From: Arcobacter sp. EP1
GTDB taxonomy: Bacteria > Campylobacterota > Campylobacteria > Campylobacterales > Arcobacteraceae
Length of the DNA stretch: 57,349 nucleotides
Direction of reading: 5' to 3'
NCBI GenBank assembly: GCA_001655195.1
Contig: LPNY01000021.1
Span: 225,030 to 282,378 of the forward strand
The notes beneath the pieces were generated by a model. That model searched no databases, was not told where the DNA came from, and saw only the letters and a program-made list of their open reading frames with translations. Positions within the stretch are counted from its first letter, which is position 1. Each line of letters begins with the position of its first letter. Shown here piece by piece: positions 46,837 through 57,060 of the stretch. The position numbers and the translations under genes are program-made.

Positions 46837-47199
46837 TTAATGAAGGTATTTTTTTACATTTGTTTTGATCTCTTCTAAGCTTTTTAGCCCAACTTGTGAT
46901 ACTTTAATTTCACTATTTTTCACATACACTAAAGTAGGAATACTTTGAACACCAAAACGCTCAACTAGCTCTCGTTGTTGATCAATATTAACTTTATAAA
47001 TAATTGTATCATCCGTTCGTGTCTCTTCAAATTTGTTTAATGACTTCTCAATAACTTTACAAGGCGGGCACCATGGGGCATAAAAGTCAACAATAACGTT
47101 TTTATCTTTTAGTTTTTCATCAAAATTATCAATAGTTAAATGTTCAAAAGCAAATAAGGAACTTATACTAAAAAGCAAAGCGAGTAAAATTGTCTTCAT
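46837..47199 (-). CDS. Periplasmic thioredoxin-like protein
   Basis: 120 residues from ATG 47199 (AAGGA seven bases upstream; a TTG at 47202 is the alternative). Signal peptide TILLALLFSISSLFA and one thioredoxin domain with active site APWCPPCKVIEK and cis-Pro in VQSIPTLVYV. It is likely reduced by DsbD, encoded directly downstream on the same strand. Confidence 0.92.
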   Translation of the reverse strand: MKTILLALLFSISSLFAFEHLTIDNFDEKLKDKNVIVDFYAPWCPPCKVIEKSLNKFEETRTDDTIIYKVNIDQQRELVERFGVQSIPTLVYVKNSEIKVSQVGLKSLEEIKTNVKKYLH

Positions 47200-47340
47200 C
47201 AAATTTTCCTTAACACCTAGAGTGTTTTCTTTATTTTTATGAATTATATTTAAAATTTGTAAATTATTTGTTTAGTTAAAGTATTAATTTAATCAATACA
47301 AGTTAATATAAGTTTTTTTTATAATAAAGGTAACTTAAAA

Positions 47341-47694
47341 ATGAGTGAATTAATTGATATTTATCCAGAAGAACTTCTAATAAAACAAAAAGAGAATGTT
47401 GTTATGTTTGATATAAGGCGACCAGATGAATGGGAGACTACAGGAGTGATAAAAGGAGCAATTCCTTTAACATTTTTTGATATGTTTGGTAATCATGATG
47501 TAGTAAACTGGATGCACGATTTTCAAAAATATGTTACTAGTAAAAATCAGGAGTTTATTCTCATTTGTGCTCATGCAAATCGTACAAGAACTATTGGTAA
47601 TTACTTAATTGATAGTGGATACAACAAAGTGAGTCATTTAGCTGGGGGAATGGCACTGTGGGAGCAAGAGAATAAAGAGACGATTAATATTTAA
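47341..47694 (+). CDS. Rhodanese-domain sulfurtransferase (active)
   Basis: 117 residues, single cytosolic rhodanese domain: MFDIRRPDEWETTGVIKGAIPL, active loop LICAHANRTRTIG with the persulfide Cys, and VSHLAGGMALWEQ. Transfers sulfane sulfur; substrate unknown. The 3' end overlaps the convergent gene by 11 bases. Confidence 0.92.
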   Translation: MSELIDIYPEELLIKQKENVVMFDIRRPDEWETTGVIKGAIPLTFFDMFGNHDVVNWMHDFQKYVTSKNQEFILICAHANRTRTIGNYLIDSGYNKVSHLAGGMALWEQENKETINI

Positions 47695-48085
47695 TCACTC
47701 TTCCATCTTCATTCATCCACGATTGAATTCCACCTTGTAGGTAAAAAATATATTTATACCCAAACTTTTTACTTAAAAGTTTAGATAATTTATAGGCTTT
47801 TCTTCCCTTATCACTTACAAGTATAAATGATATATTTTTATTTTTTACAATACGTCTAAAAACACGTAACCATGACTCTATATCATTGGAGTTTGCATAG
47901 GTTATTTTATAGGCACTGGGAATAATTCCAGTCTCATTCCATGCAAACTTTTCACGAATATCAACAATGACCATGCGTTTTTTCATATACCGGCTAAGTT
48001 CAAAATTATTAATACTCGTAAATGAAGCTTCTAACTCAACGAGTGTAAAAATAAAAAAGAGAAGTGAAAAAATTACTTTTTTCAT
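47684..48085 (-). CDS. Exported rhodanese-like protein without the active cysteine
   Basis: 133 residues with signal peptide VIFSLLFFIFTLVELEA. The fold markers remain (VDIREKFAWNETGIIPSAYKI; YLQGGIQSWMNE) but the loop reads LVSDKGRKAYKL, with Ser where the catalytic Cys should be, so it is probably a binding or structural protein. The first Rhodanese-like gene lies tail-to-tail with it. Confidence 0.88.
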   Translation of the reverse strand: MKKVIFSLLFFIFTLVELEASFTSINNFELSRYMKKRMVIVDIREKFAWNETGIIPSAYKITYANSNDIESWLRVFRRIVKNKNISFILVSDKGRKAYKLSKLLSKKFGYKYIFYLQGGIQSWMNEDGRVIKY

Positions 48086-48103
48086 CTAAACCTACTACTA
48101 TTG

Positions 48104-48328
48104 TTATGCTTTATTTGCTTTAGCTTTTTGAAGCTCTTCAATTACTGCATCAACATTTTCGTATGGAATATGTGCTTTCCATTCAACATCTTTACCATTT
48201 AGTGCAATTCCAACACTAACAACATCATTTGTTCCTGCACCATAAGGTTCAGTGATATCTGAAATTTTAATAACACCTTTTTTTGTTCCATGTAAAGCGA
48301 TTGACGATAACTCTGTAGTTGTTGACAT
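48104..48328 (-). CDS. Small conserved-looking protein of unknown function
   Basis: 74 residues, no signal or membrane segment. Beta-rich first part (GTKKGVIKISDITEPYGAG, VVSVGIALNGKDVEWKAHI) and a C-terminal helix rich in Ala, Glu and Lys. Good ribosome site AAAGGA before ATG and normal composition support a real gene. I do not recognise the family. Confidence 0.75.
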   Translation of the reverse strand: MSTTTELSSIALHGTKKGVIKISDITEPYGAGTNDVVSVGIALNGKDVEWKAHIPYENVDAVIEELQKAKANKA

Positions 48329-48408
48329 ATTATATCCTTTTAAATTATTTACCTTATTCTAAAAAAACAAACCTTTTAAAGTGTTAAATTATTTTTTATA
48401 CTTATTTT

Positions 48409-50859
48409 TTATAACTCTTTTTGAGGTGCAGAAAAATAGTAACCTTGGAATTCATCTATACCTAACTCTAACAATAGGTCAAATACCTCTTTACAGTGAA
48501 CATATTCAGCAATTGTTTTCATACCCATAGAAGATGAAAGAACAACAATTGATTTAACTAACTCATAAGAGTCTCTATCCGTATGAATATCTTTAACCAA
48601 AGAAGCATCAATTTTTAGAAAATCTGGACGAATTTCCATAATATGACTAAAGTTTGAATATCCTGAACCAAAATCATCAATTGCAATACGAACACCAAGT
48701 TTTCGATATTTAACAATGAACTCTTTTAGAATATCATAGTTAGCAATACTATCACTCTCCAAAATCTCAAATACAATTCGTTTGCAATCTTCTTCTTTGA
48801 TAGTTGAGAATTTTTTATCTAAAAAGATTAAAAAATTTGTATCGTTAATATCTAAAAAACTGATATTAATAGAGATGTCTTTATCCGTCTTACTTAAAAT
48901 ATCTAACCCTTTGGAAATAACCAACGAAGATATAGCAATATACTGTTTTGTTCGAACAGCAATATCTAAAAATTTAAAAGGAGAAATATACTCTGTCTTA
49001 TCATCAAGAGTCTCTTCCATACGCATAAGCGTTTCATATTTAATAATCTCACCTTTTTGATTAACTATGGGTTGAAAGAAAGGAACAATATGATCAAAAA
49101 CAATAGCATCTTTGATTTTATTTCGCCAATAAATTGTATTTTCAATCATTCGTTTTGTATCAATCTCATTGTTATAAACAATATAACTGCTGTTGCTTTT
49201 TTTAGCTTTACGTAGTGCAATGTTAGCCTTTTTAAGAGGTTGGTCTTGGCAAATTGCAATTCCCAAAGTAATATCTAAATACAGATCAATACTCAAATCA
49301 TTGATATAAATAGATTCTTTTTTAATATTGTTAATAATAGTATGAATAAAGACTTCAAAATCATCAAAATTGAAAAGTTCATTTAAATAGAGTATTGCAT
49401 AAGCATTTCCGTAAATACGATAGGCTTCTGAACTGTTTTTCTCACTAAGTTTTTGTAAGTAATAACCAAATTTGGTTAAGACTTCATTCCCAACTCGATA
49501 ACCATATAGTTCATTAATATCGTCAAAATCGTTGATATCAACCAAAATAACCGTAGCAAAACTATCTTTTTTAACCTGTTCTAAAAAAGAGTATCGATTT
49601 TTTAATCCTGTTAATTCGTCGTAGAGTAGTTTGTGACGTAATTCCTCTGTTCGTAGGTTTACCTTTGACTCTAAATTTTTAATATTGTCTTCAATATTAT
49701 CAAGCATAAAGTTAAACTGCTTTGATAGAATCCCTATTTCATCCTGGGAATCAATCTTATTACGTAATGAAAAATCTCCATCTTTAATTTTTAATGCATT
49801 ACTGGTCAAAGAGTGTAATGGTTTTACAATAATTTTATTGGCAATATACAGCCCAATAAATACCATAAAAACCAAAATAAGGATAATTACTTCTAAAATC
49901 GCTACGTTCAACTCTTCAGCTTTTGTATAAAGTTCATCTTGATTTACTGTCGCTACAAGATAATAGTCAAAATAGGGATTATACTTTGCCCAACTAAGGC
50001 GTTCATTGCCATTCATCAGTTCACTAGAAGAAGCTGATTTTTTAATTTTTAATAATTGACTTCTATCAAATGCTTTATGCACTTGTAAATACTTATCTTT
50101 ATTAACTATGATATCTTCTTTATTTACAATGTAAAAGAAACCATTTTCAAGAACTTTAATGTTTTTAAGAATCTCTTTAAAACTTTTTTTAGCAAGTTCT
50201 TTTTGCACACCAATCTCTTTATCAATATTATCCATATAGATGCCAGAAGAGATAATCAACCCAAAAGGTTCAAAATATCTACTATAAGTTAACTTTTCAT
50301 AAGAGATCGGCTCTTTTGCTTTTGGCCACATATAGCTACTAAAACCTGCACCAGTTTTTTCGACACTTTTTATAATATCTTGCGTAACATACTTGCCATT
50401 TACATCCGTCATATAATACATATTTGCTTCTAAAAGTACAGGATTGGGGTGATAAAAATAGGTACCTTGTTTATCTAACACAAAAATATAATCATCCACA
50501 TGACCATATTTTATTTTTGAAATGGTTTTAAAAGCGCTTCCTATTGCTTCTTCTTTTGAATAGATTCCTAATTTATAATCAGCATGATAACTCTCTAAAA
50601 TATCATAAGAAGTATTCGTAATGCGTACAATATTCTTTTTATAGTTTTCGATTGCTAAGGCATGTGTACTTTTAAGTTTTTCTGACTCAACATTGATAAC
50701 ATTATCAAGTCGTTCTAATTGATTTTGAATATTTTTATATTCTGAGGTGTAGAAATAATTTGTTATTTTTGGAAAGATAAAAAAATACGTAGCAAGTAAA
50801 AAAATCGTTACAACAACAATGAGTAATGCTGTAATTTTATTAAAAATAGTATTTAACAT
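48409..50859 (-). CDS. Cache-HAMP-GGDEF-EAL signalling protein
   Basis: 816 residues. Helix about 10-30, periplasmic part with two Cache type 2-like modules (DDYIFVLDKQGTYFYHP and NGFFYIVNKEDIIVNKD), second helix about 325-345, HAMP about 346-400, then GGDEF and EAL. In the GGDEF domain the signature is YGNAYAIL, so diguanylate cyclase activity is lost. EAL reads KYETLMR, and later motifs INIS, FEILES, IDDFGSGYS and FLKID are kept, so phosphodiesterase activity on c-di-GMP is likely. Confidence 0.92.
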   Translation of the reverse strand: MLNTIFNKITALLIVVVTIFLLATYFFIFPKITNYFYTSEYKNIQNQLERLDNVINVESEKLKSTHALAIENYKKNIVRITNTSYDILESYHADYKLGIYSKEEAIGSAFKTISKIKYGHVDDYIFVLDKQGTYFYHPNPVLLEANMYYMTDVNGKYVTQDIIKSVEKTGAGFSSYMWPKAKEPISYEKLTYSRYFEPFGLIISSGIYMDNIDKEIGVQKELAKKSFKEILKNIKVLENGFFYIVNKEDIIVNKDKYLQVHKAFDRSQLLKIKKSASSSELMNGNERLSWAKYNPYFDYYLVATVNQDELYTKAEELNVAILEVIILILVFMVFIGLYIANKIIVKPLHSLTSNALKIKDGDFSLRNKIDSQDEIGILSKQFNFMLDNIEDNIKNLESKVNLRTEELRHKLLYDELTGLKNRYSFLEQVKKDSFATVILVDINDFDDINELYGYRVGNEVLTKFGYYLQKLSEKNSSEAYRIYGNAYAILYLNELFNFDDFEVFIHTIINNIKKESIYINDLSIDLYLDITLGIAICQDQPLKKANIALRKAKKSNSSYIVYNNEIDTKRMIENTIYWRNKIKDAIVFDHIVPFFQPIVNQKGEIIKYETLMRMEETLDDKTEYISPFKFLDIAVRTKQYIAISSLVISKGLDILSKTDKDISINISFLDINDTNFLIFLDKKFSTIKEEDCKRIVFEILESDSIANYDILKEFIVKYRKLGVRIAIDDFGSGYSNFSHIMEIRPDFLKIDASLVKDIHTDRDSYELVKSIVVLSSSMGMKTIAEYVHCKEVFDLLLELGIDEFQGYYFSAPQKEL

Positions 50860-50924
50860 AACTTCACCAATTATAAGTTTATTTAATTATATCACAATAA
50901 TTGGTGAATTATAACTTATAGAAT

Positions 50925-51728
50925 TTATTTAATAATTTTATCACCAAAAGCAATTTTTTGAGTGGTTAAGTCAAGTAATTCAACGCTATCTTTTTCCCAA
51001 ACCATAACAACCGTTGAACCCATTTTAAAGTAACCTAAACAGTCACCTTTTGTAATCTCAAGGTTTTCATATTCATAAACTTTTATTTCACTAACATCAC
51101 TATTTGTTTCAACAGCACTCTCAAATTCAAATACCATTTGACCAACATTAAGTGCACCAACAAAAACCATATAAAAGAGTTTGTCATTTTTATCAAAACA
51201 CTCTAAAATCACCCGTTCATTTTGGCAAAAAAGATCAAGTTCCATATTTAAATATTTAAAGTTTACTGGATAAAGTTTACCTGGAACATGAATAAGTTTT
51301 GTAATTTTAAATGACGTTGGTGCATGATATCGGTGGTAATCTTTTGGAGAAAGATAAAAGTTCATGAAACTTCCATCAATAACTCTGTTTACATTCTCAC
51401 CCACATGAAAAGTTAAAAGTTCTTCAACATTATATTCCATACCTTTAATCTGAAGTAACGTCTGTTTATCTAATTTACCACAAGCACTAACAAGTGAATC
51501 TGTTGGTGAAATCACAACATTTTCATCTTCATTAATCTCTCTTGGTATTGCTAACTCTCGGGTAAACAAATCATTTAGCGATTTATAGTGTTTGGCATGA
51601 CGAAACTCGCTCATATCTAAACCTAAAAACTTCACATAACCGTTGTTAATAACTGATTGTATAAATGACGGGAACTCTTTTTTGGCAAATTTCCCAAAGT
51701 ATTGTGAAATTATGTTTGTAATATGCAT
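50925..51728 (-). CDS. psd: Phosphatidylserine decarboxylase
   Basis: 267 residues. Self-cleavage motif MGST in YFKMGSTVVMVWE near the end (usual form LGST), catalytic DSLVSACG and FYLSPKDYHRYHAP segments. Makes phosphatidylethanolamine in the inner membrane. Ribosome site AAGGA. Its product is the ordinary counterpart of an AEP phosphonolipid, if the AEP pathway at 2-6 kb feeds lipids. Confidence 0.95.
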   Translation of the reverse strand: MHITNIISQYFGKFAKKEFPSFIQSVINNGYVKFLGLDMSEFRHAKHYKSLNDLFTRELAIPREINEDENVVISPTDSLVSACGKLDKQTLLQIKGMEYNVEELLTFHVGENVNRVIDGSFMNFYLSPKDYHRYHAPTSFKITKLIHVPGKLYPVNFKYLNMELDLFCQNERVILECFDKNDKLFYMVFVGALNVGQMVFEFESAVETNSDVSEIKVYEYENLEITKGDCLGYFKMGSTVVMVWEKDSVELLDLTTQKIAFGDKIIK

Positions 51729-51894
51729 GATTATCCTTAAGCTATTAAAAACGGTATTCTATCTAAATATCACTTTAAATTATTTGTTACATTTTAAATA
51801 TAAGTCATCAAATAAAAAAATTTGATACTCTTCTATGTAGAGAAGCCTTTATTATTAAAGCTTCAAAGACGTATATACATTAAAAGGAATATAA

Positions 51895-52143
51895 ATGCAT
51901 AGAATTTTTATTGAACACGAGTGCGGTTGTTTTAAAAAAAGTAATTTAGAGAATAATATTATATTAGATACAAAAGATGATGCTTTATTACAAGCATTAA
52001 ATATGTCAAACACAATGAACAGTGACTTTTGTGGAAAACATGAATTTCAAGTCATTGAAAACAACAATAACTTTCTAATAGGAATTAAACAAACACCACA
52101 AAAATCTAGTGGATGCTGTGGTGGTGGATGTGGTACACACTAA
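51895..52143 (+). CDS. Small Cys-rich protein with CCGGGC tail
   Basis: 82 residues, cytosolic. An N-terminal ECGCF, an internal Cys in DFCGKHEF, and the C-terminal run SSGCCGGGCGTH. The spacing suggests binding of metal, an Fe-S cluster, or a sulfur-transfer role. Ribosome site AAAGGA eight bases before ATG. Family not recognised. Confidence 0.78.
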   Translation: MHRIFIEHECGCFKKSNLENNIILDTKDDALLQALNMSNTMNSDFCGKHEFQVIENNNNFLIGIKQTPQKSSGCCGGGCGTH

Positions 52144-52169
52144 TTAGTAAGCAAAAGCTTACTAATTAG
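52140..52169. terminator. Perfect 13-bp hairpin shared by two convergent genes
   Basis: CTAATTAGTAAGC, loop AAAA, and the exact reverse complement. The stop codons of both convergent genes lie in the stem region, fitting a bidirectional transcription stop, although clear T-runs are missing on both sides. Confidence 0.7.
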
Positions 52170-53274
52170 GTATCAACATAATTAAACTACCTTTTTCTTT
52201 CATTCTACCCGCATATTTTTCTGCCTCTTTTGAAAAACCCCAGAAGAAATCAGCACGAATTTCACCTTTAATAGCTCCACCTGTATCAGCTGCAACCATT
52301 AGTTGATTTATCTCTTTTTTTGTCACTGGATTTTTAGTATTAATAAAAACGGGCATCCCTAAAGGGATATATCGTCTATCAACTGCCAAATTTCTTTTCT
52401 CAGTTAACTCCGTACCTAAACTACCCATAGCACCATGTCGTGTTTTAGCAAAGAAAACATAACTAGGATTTTTATTTAATACTTCATCAACTTTTGAAGG
52501 GTTATCTTTAAACCACTTTTTCATACCTTGAACAGATCCGCTATACCCTGTCCCATAACCAATATACTTTTTTCGAATCATATATTTACCAATCGAGGCG
52601 TATTGATGTCCATTTTGATTAGCAAACCCAACATTGATTGTTTTTCCACTATCTAATTGCACTTTTCCAGAACCTTGTATCTCTAAAAAGTATAAATCTA
52701 CTTTATCATCCACATAACAAATAACTTCCAAGTCTTTGTTTTTTGCCATAGTTGCACGAGAATTATATGGTACTAGTTTTTTACCAACAACACGACCTCT
52801 CATACGATATTTTTTTGTATCTGGGTAGACTTTTCGTAAATCAACAGTGATTAAATCTTTTGGTGCTTTGTAAATAGGGTATTTATATTTATTCGTCTTT
52901 TTTAAACTTCCAAATAGTAATGGTTCATAATAACCAGTAATGGTTCCTTTATCATTTCCTTTTGCGCTTCGTAGTTTATAAGGAGTAAAGTTTTGAGTAA
53001 AAAAGTTTTGAGCATCAGTCGCTTCAAATGATTTTTGACAAATAGTTTTAAAGAGCTGATAGCGTTTTGCTCGTTTACAATCTTTTTGAAAAACTTTTAA
53101 TGCAAGATCTAAATTATCTTCTTGAAAACCTTTAATATCATCAAATTTCAGTTCTTCTAGTTGAGCCTTTGAGATTTTATTAAATGATTCATATTTTGGA
53201 GTACATCCAGTAATAATAAAAAGTAAAAATAATGTAAATATTGGGAATAATAACTTTTGTGAGATATGTTGCAT
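52162..53274 (-). CDS. mltA: Membrane-bound lytic murein transglycosylase A
   Basis: 370 residues. Lipoprotein signal with lipobox IITGC. MltA core: GTITGYYEPLLFGS, KYPIYKAPKDL, YLEIQGSGKVQLDSG-like segment, SLGTELTEKRNLAVDRRYIPLG, and the C-terminal 3D domain VAADTGGAIKGEIRADFFWG with conserved Asp residues. Cleaves peptidoglycan glycan chains to 1,6-anhydro ends at the outer membrane. Confidence 0.95.
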   Translation of the reverse strand: MQHISQKLLFPIFTLFLLFIITGCTPKYESFNKISKAQLEELKFDDIKGFQEDNLDLALKVFQKDCKRAKRYQLFKTICQKSFEATDAQNFFTQNFTPYKLRSAKGNDKGTITGYYEPLLFGSLKKTNKYKYPIYKAPKDLITVDLRKVYPDTKKYRMRGRVVGKKLVPYNSRATMAKNKDLEVICYVDDKVDLYFLEIQGSGKVQLDSGKTINVGFANQNGHQYASIGKYMIRKKYIGYGTGYSGSVQGMKKWFKDNPSKVDEVLNKNPSYVFFAKTRHGAMGSLGTELTEKRNLAVDRRYIPLGMPVFINTKNPVTKKEINQLMVAADTGGAIKGEIRADFFWGFSKEAEKYAGRMKEKGSLIMLIPN

Positions 53275-53340
53275 AATCTACCTTTAGAATTTTTGATATT
53301 CTACCATGAAAGAGCAAAATTCATCTTAAGGACAGAGACT

Positions 53341-53622
53341 TTATTGTTGAGGATGAACCTCTTTAAGTCCACAGGCTTTACATCGATATTCAATATCTTT
53401 AACCCCAGAACAGCCATGATTTTTCAAAACCCGTGCAGTTATCACTTCTGACTTAAAAACTGTTTTTGTTGCTTCATCCATAAAACTACGGGTTTTTTCT
53501 CCACAACTAGGACACTCTCCATCATTGAGTTTATTGACACGAGAATTTTTCGTTTTAAAGTAGAGTAATACAGAAAAAATAACAATTAAAAATGTTAGGA
53601 GTAAAAATAGAAGTGTTTGCAT
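53341..53622 (-). CDS. Small membrane protein with a zinc-ribbon
   Basis: 93 residues. One N-terminal helix (LLFLLLTFLIVIFSVLLYF), then a cytosolic part with CPSCG and CKACG pairs that would bind zinc. No clear ribosome site next to the ATG. Located 11 bases before dnaK's stop on the downstream side, possibly at the end of the hrcA-grpE-dnaK transcript. Function unknown. Confidence 0.75.
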   Translation of the reverse strand: MQTLLFLLLTFLIVIFSVLLYFKTKNSRVNKLNDGECPSCGEKTRSFMDEATKTVFKSEVITARVLKNHGCSGVKDIEYRCKACGLKEVHPQQ

Positions 53623-53633
53623 GAAGCAGAGAT

Positions 53634-55529
53634 TTACTCTACTTCAGCATCGATAACATCGTCATCGTCTTTTTTAGCTTTTTGGTTTGGTTGAGCACCA
53701 GCAGCACCAGCTTGATCTCCACCCTCTTTTTTATACATTGCTTCTGCTAATTTATGAGAAACTTCAGTTAATGCTTTAACTTTCTCTTCAATTTGCTCTT
53801 TAGAAGCATTTTCATCTTTTAATAACTCTTCTAATTCAGCTGCAGCATCTACGATTGCTTTAGTCTCTTCTTCAGAAACTACATCTGGATTCTCTTCTAA
53901 TGTTTTCTTAGTTGAATGTAATAAAGCATCAGCTTGGTTTCTGATTTCAATTACTTCTTTTTTCTTCGCATCTGCTTCTTTGTTAGCTTCTGCTTCATTT
54001 ACCATTTTTTCGATCTCTTCATCAGATAATCCAGATGAACCAGAAATAGTAATTTTATTCTCTTTACCAGTTCCTTTATCTTTAGCAGAAACATTTAAAA
54101 CACCATTTGCATCAATATCAAATGTTACTTCAATTTGAGGAACACCTCTTGGAGCTGCTGGAATGTCAGAAAGTTCAAACATACCTAAAGATTTGTTATC
54201 TTTAGCAAATTCTCTCTCACCTTGCCCAACATGAATTGATACAGCTGGTTGATTATCTTCAGCAGTTGAGAATACTTGAGATTTTTTAACAGGAATTGTA
54301 GTTCCCTTTTCGATTAACTTCGTTAATACTCCACCTAAAGTTTCAATTCCTAATGATAAAGGCGTAACGTCTAGTAATAATACATCTTTAACATCACCTT
54401 TTAATACACCCGCTTGAACAGCAGCACCAGCAGCAACTACTTCATCAGGGTTAACACCTTTGTTTAAGTCTTTTCCAAAGAAATCTCTTACAACTTCATT
54501 TGCTTTAGGAAGTCTAGTTGAACCACCAACCATAATAACTTCTTCGATTTCATCTTTATCTAATCCAGCATCATTCATAGCTACTTTAATGTGATCTAAT
54601 GTTTCAGTAATTAAATCTTCAGTCATTGCTTCAAATTTTGCTCGTGTTAATGATTTAACTAAGTGAACAGGACCAGCGTTACCCATAGAGATAAATGGTA
54701 AGTTGATTTCCGTAGACTCAGCAGATGATAACTCTTTTTTAGCGTTTTCTGCTGCATCTTTTAATCTTTGAAGAGCCATCTTGTCATTTTTAACATCAAA
54801 ACCATTTTCAGCTTCAAACTCGTGAGCTAACCAATCAATAATTGCATTATCAAAATCATCTCCACCTAAGAATGCATTACCATCAGTTGATAATACTTCG
54901 AATGTTCCATCACCAATCTCAAGAGTAGTAACGTCAAATGTACCACCACCTAAGTCATAAACAAGAACTTTTTCTTCACCTTTTTTATCTAAACCGTATG
55001 CTAAAGAAGCAGCTGTTGGCTCATTGATGATTCTAAGTACATTTAAACCAGCAATCGTACCAGCTTCTTGAGTTGCTTTTCTTTGTGCATCATTAAAGTA
55101 TGCAGGAACTGTAATAACTGCATCAGTAACAGGTGCACCTAAATACTCTTCTGCATCTGCTTTTAATTTTCCTAAGATTTTTGCAGAGATTTCTTGTGGA
55201 GTATATACTTTATCAGCAATTTCAACAGCAGCTGCACCGTTTCTATCAACGATTTTATATCCTACTTTAGTTTGTGCTTCTTGGGCATTCTTTTCATCCA
55301 TCATAAGACCCATAATTCTTTTTACAGAATAGATTGTCTTTTCAGGGTTTGTAATTGCTTGTCGTTTTGCAGGATCACCTACTAAAACCTCACCTTTATC
55401 AGTAAATGCTACAATTGAAGGAGTTGTGTTTTTACCCTCTTTATTTGGGATAACTTTCGCTTCTCCACCTTCATAAACTGCCATACACGAGTTTGTTGTA
55501 CCTAAGTCAATTCCAATAACTTTACTCAT
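53634..55529 (-). CDS. dnaK: Hsp70 chaperone DnaK
   Basis: 631 residues. N-terminal ATPase [34 protein letters not shown] and [13 protein letters not shown]; substrate domain with [16 protein letters not shown]; acidic C-terminal end [11 protein letters not shown]. Strong ribosome site AAGGA. Last core gene of the CIRCE-controlled hrcA-grpE-dnaK operon. Confidence 0.98.
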   Translation of the reverse strand: MSKVIGIDLGTTNSCMAVYEGGEAKVIPNKEGKNTTPSIVAFTDKGEVLVGDPAKRQAITNPEKTIYSVKRIMGLMMDEKNAQEAQTKVGYKIVDRNGAAAVEIADKVYTPQEISAKILGKLKADAEEYLGAPVTDAVITVPAYFNDAQRKATQEAGTIAGLNVLRIINEPTAASLAYGLDKKGEEKVLVYDLGGGTFDVTTLEIGDGTFEVLSTDGNAFLGGDDFDNAIIDWLAHEFEAENGFDVKNDKMALQRLKDAAENAKKELSSAESTEINLPFISMGNAGPVHLVKSLTRAKFEAMTEDLITETLDHIKVAMNDAGLDKDEIEEVIMVGGSTRLPKANEVVRDFFGKDLNKGVNPDEVVAAGAAVQAGVLKGDVKDVLLLDVTPLSLGIETLGGVLTKLIEKGTTIPVKKSQVFSTAEDNQPAVSIHVGQGEREFAKDNKSLGMFELSDIPAAPRGVPQIEVTFDIDANGVLNVSAKDKGTGKENKITISGSSGLSDEEIEKMVNEAEANKEADAKKKEVIEIRNQADALLHSTKKTLEENPDVVSEEETKAIVDAAAELEELLKDENASKEQIEEKVKALTEVSHKLAEAMYKKEGGDQAGAAGAQPNQKAKKDDDDVIDAEVE

Positions 55530-55600
55530 ATTTTTTCCTTATCATTTTTTTATTAATTTTTAATTTATTTAAATAGTTTTGTGACTTCTCGGTCATAAAT

Positions 55601-56170
55601 TTATTTTTTACAAATACTTACCATTGCAGCACGTAAAAGTCTATCTTTGAACTTGTACCCTTTTTGAAGTCTTTGAACTATTTGTCCATCTTCATGATCA
55701 GGGCTATCTACTTGCATTACTGCATCGTGAAAGTTTGGATCAAACTCACCATCTGTTTCAACAACAGAAATATCATGCTTTTCAAAGGCAGTATAGAAGT
55801 TTTTAATGGTTAATTCTACACCCTCTTTTAATTTTGTTAATAACTCTTCAGCAGGTAATTCATTTGCTGCTTCTTCAGCTGCTAATGCCATTTCTAAAGT
55901 ATCAATTGGTGCTAATAAATCTTTTGCAAATTTTTCAGATGCATAGTCAATAGCTTGATATTTCTCTTTTTCTAATCGTTTTTTAATATTTTCAAAATCA
56001 GCATGAACTCGTAAATATTTATCTTCTGATTCTTTTAATTTTGCTTCAAGTTCAGCAATAATATCTGCTTCACTTTTTTGTGCTTCTTTTGTCTCTTCAG
56101 TAGTTGTCTCTTCTGATGTTGATTGTTCAACTTCTTCTTGATTTAACTCTTCTTTTGTTTCTTCACTCAA
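55601..56170 (-). CDS. grpE: DnaK nucleotide exchange factor GrpE
   Basis: 189 residues. TTG start, six bases after AGGAG; no closer ATG. Acidic Glu/Thr-rich tail (1-40), long coiled coil ([20 protein letters not shown]), and GrpE signature [38 protein letters not shown]. It releases ADP from DnaK. Confidence 0.97.
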   Translation of the reverse strand: MSEETKEELNQEEVEQSTSEETTTEETKEAQKSEADIIAELEAKLKESEDKYLRVHADFENIKKRLEKEKYQAIDYASEKFAKDLLAPIDTLEMALAAEEAANELPAEELLTKLKEGVELTIKNFYTAFEKHDISVVETDGEFDPNFHDAVMQVDSPDHEDGQIVQRLQKGYKFKDRLLRAAMVSICKK

Positions 56171-56179
56171 TGTCTTCTC

Positions 56180-56971
56180 CTAAACCATACTTATTTTGTT
56201 ATAAAAAAATTCATAATCTTTTGAAAGTTCACCAACTACAAGCATTTTTGTATCCAGATCCCCTAATTTACAGTGATGACAAATAGCAATGTACCCTTCT
56301 GGTACAATTCTATCAAAGTATAATCCCTCTTCACAAGAATCTAAAATATTCCCTTTTAAAAAGTCATTAACTGTTTTTTCATCAAAGTTATATCGAAGTG
56401 CTAATGAGAAAAATTCTTTTGTATTATAAATATGAAAGTTTTTATTTTGTAGATATTGATTTACTTGTTCATAAATTTCTAACGCGCCAACTTGCTTAGA
56501 GATACTTACAATATGTGCTAACTCTAAACTAATCATATCACTTAAAAATCGATACAAGGCATCTGAATATTTTATGGTTACAGCAAAACTTGTAAACTCC
56601 AAAATCATATACCTATTTTCAACATTTAAAATATTTTGTAAAACATCAGATTTTTGTTCTTGAATAAAAACAGATAATCCAATCTCATTTGCTAAATAAT
56701 CGATTGCTTTTTCATCAACGTAATCGAGTTTAAAATTTAGTTTATTTAACCAATATTGTCTTAAAGCCTCTGTGGTTGGTGTTCGACCAGAACTCACATG
56801 TTCTTGGGCAAGAAAACCTTCATCTCCTAACTTCTTAAAGTAACCTCGAATAGTTGCAGGAGAATAAGTAATATCATACATTGATTTTAATTGGCTTGAA
56901 CCAATTGGTTCACAATGCTCGATATACGCTTTAATAATAGATTGTAATAAAAACTCTTTTTTGTCAATCAT
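56180..56971 (-). CDS. hrcA: Heat-inducible transcription repressor HrcA
   Basis: 263 residues, shorter than Bacillus HrcA (about 340) but normal for Campylobacterota. Winged helix with IEHCEPIGSSQLKSMYDITYSPATIR, then FLAQEHVSSGRTPTTEALRQYW. It represses its own operon through CIRCE; the operator lies 21 bases upstream of the ATG. Confidence 0.95.
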   Translation of the reverse strand: MIDKKEFLLQSIIKAYIEHCEPIGSSQLKSMYDITYSPATIRGYFKKLGDEGFLAQEHVSSGRTPTTEALRQYWLNKLNFKLDYVDEKAIDYLANEIGLSVFIQEQKSDVLQNILNVENRYMILEFTSFAVTIKYSDALYRFLSDMISLELAHIVSISKQVGALEIYEQVNQYLQNKNFHIYNTKEFFSLALRYNFDEKTVNDFLKGNILDSCEEGLYFDRIVPEGYIAICHHCKLGDLDTKMLVVGELSKDYEFFYNKISMV

Positions 56972-56991
56972 AGTTTGCCATCTTTATTATT

Positions 56992-57018
56992 TTAGCACTC
57001 AATATACTGAACTGCTAA
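56992..57018. promoter_or_regulatory. CIRCE operator
   Basis: TTAGCACTC, nine-base spacer, AACTGCTAA: one arm exact and the other 7 of 9 to GAGTGCTAA. Lies between the -10 box and the hrcA start, where HrcA binding blocks transcription. Confidence 0.9.
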
Positions 57019-57022
57019 AAAG

Positions 57023-57051
57023 ATTATACTATATGAGTCTTCAAATGTCAA
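57023..57051 (-). promoter_or_regulatory. Consensus sigma-70 promoter of hrcA-grpE-dnaK
   Basis: TTGACA (57046-57051), exact 17-base spacer, TATAAT (57023-57028) on the minus strand, directly upstream of CIRCE. Confidence 0.92.
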
Positions 57052-57060
57052 GTCATTTTT

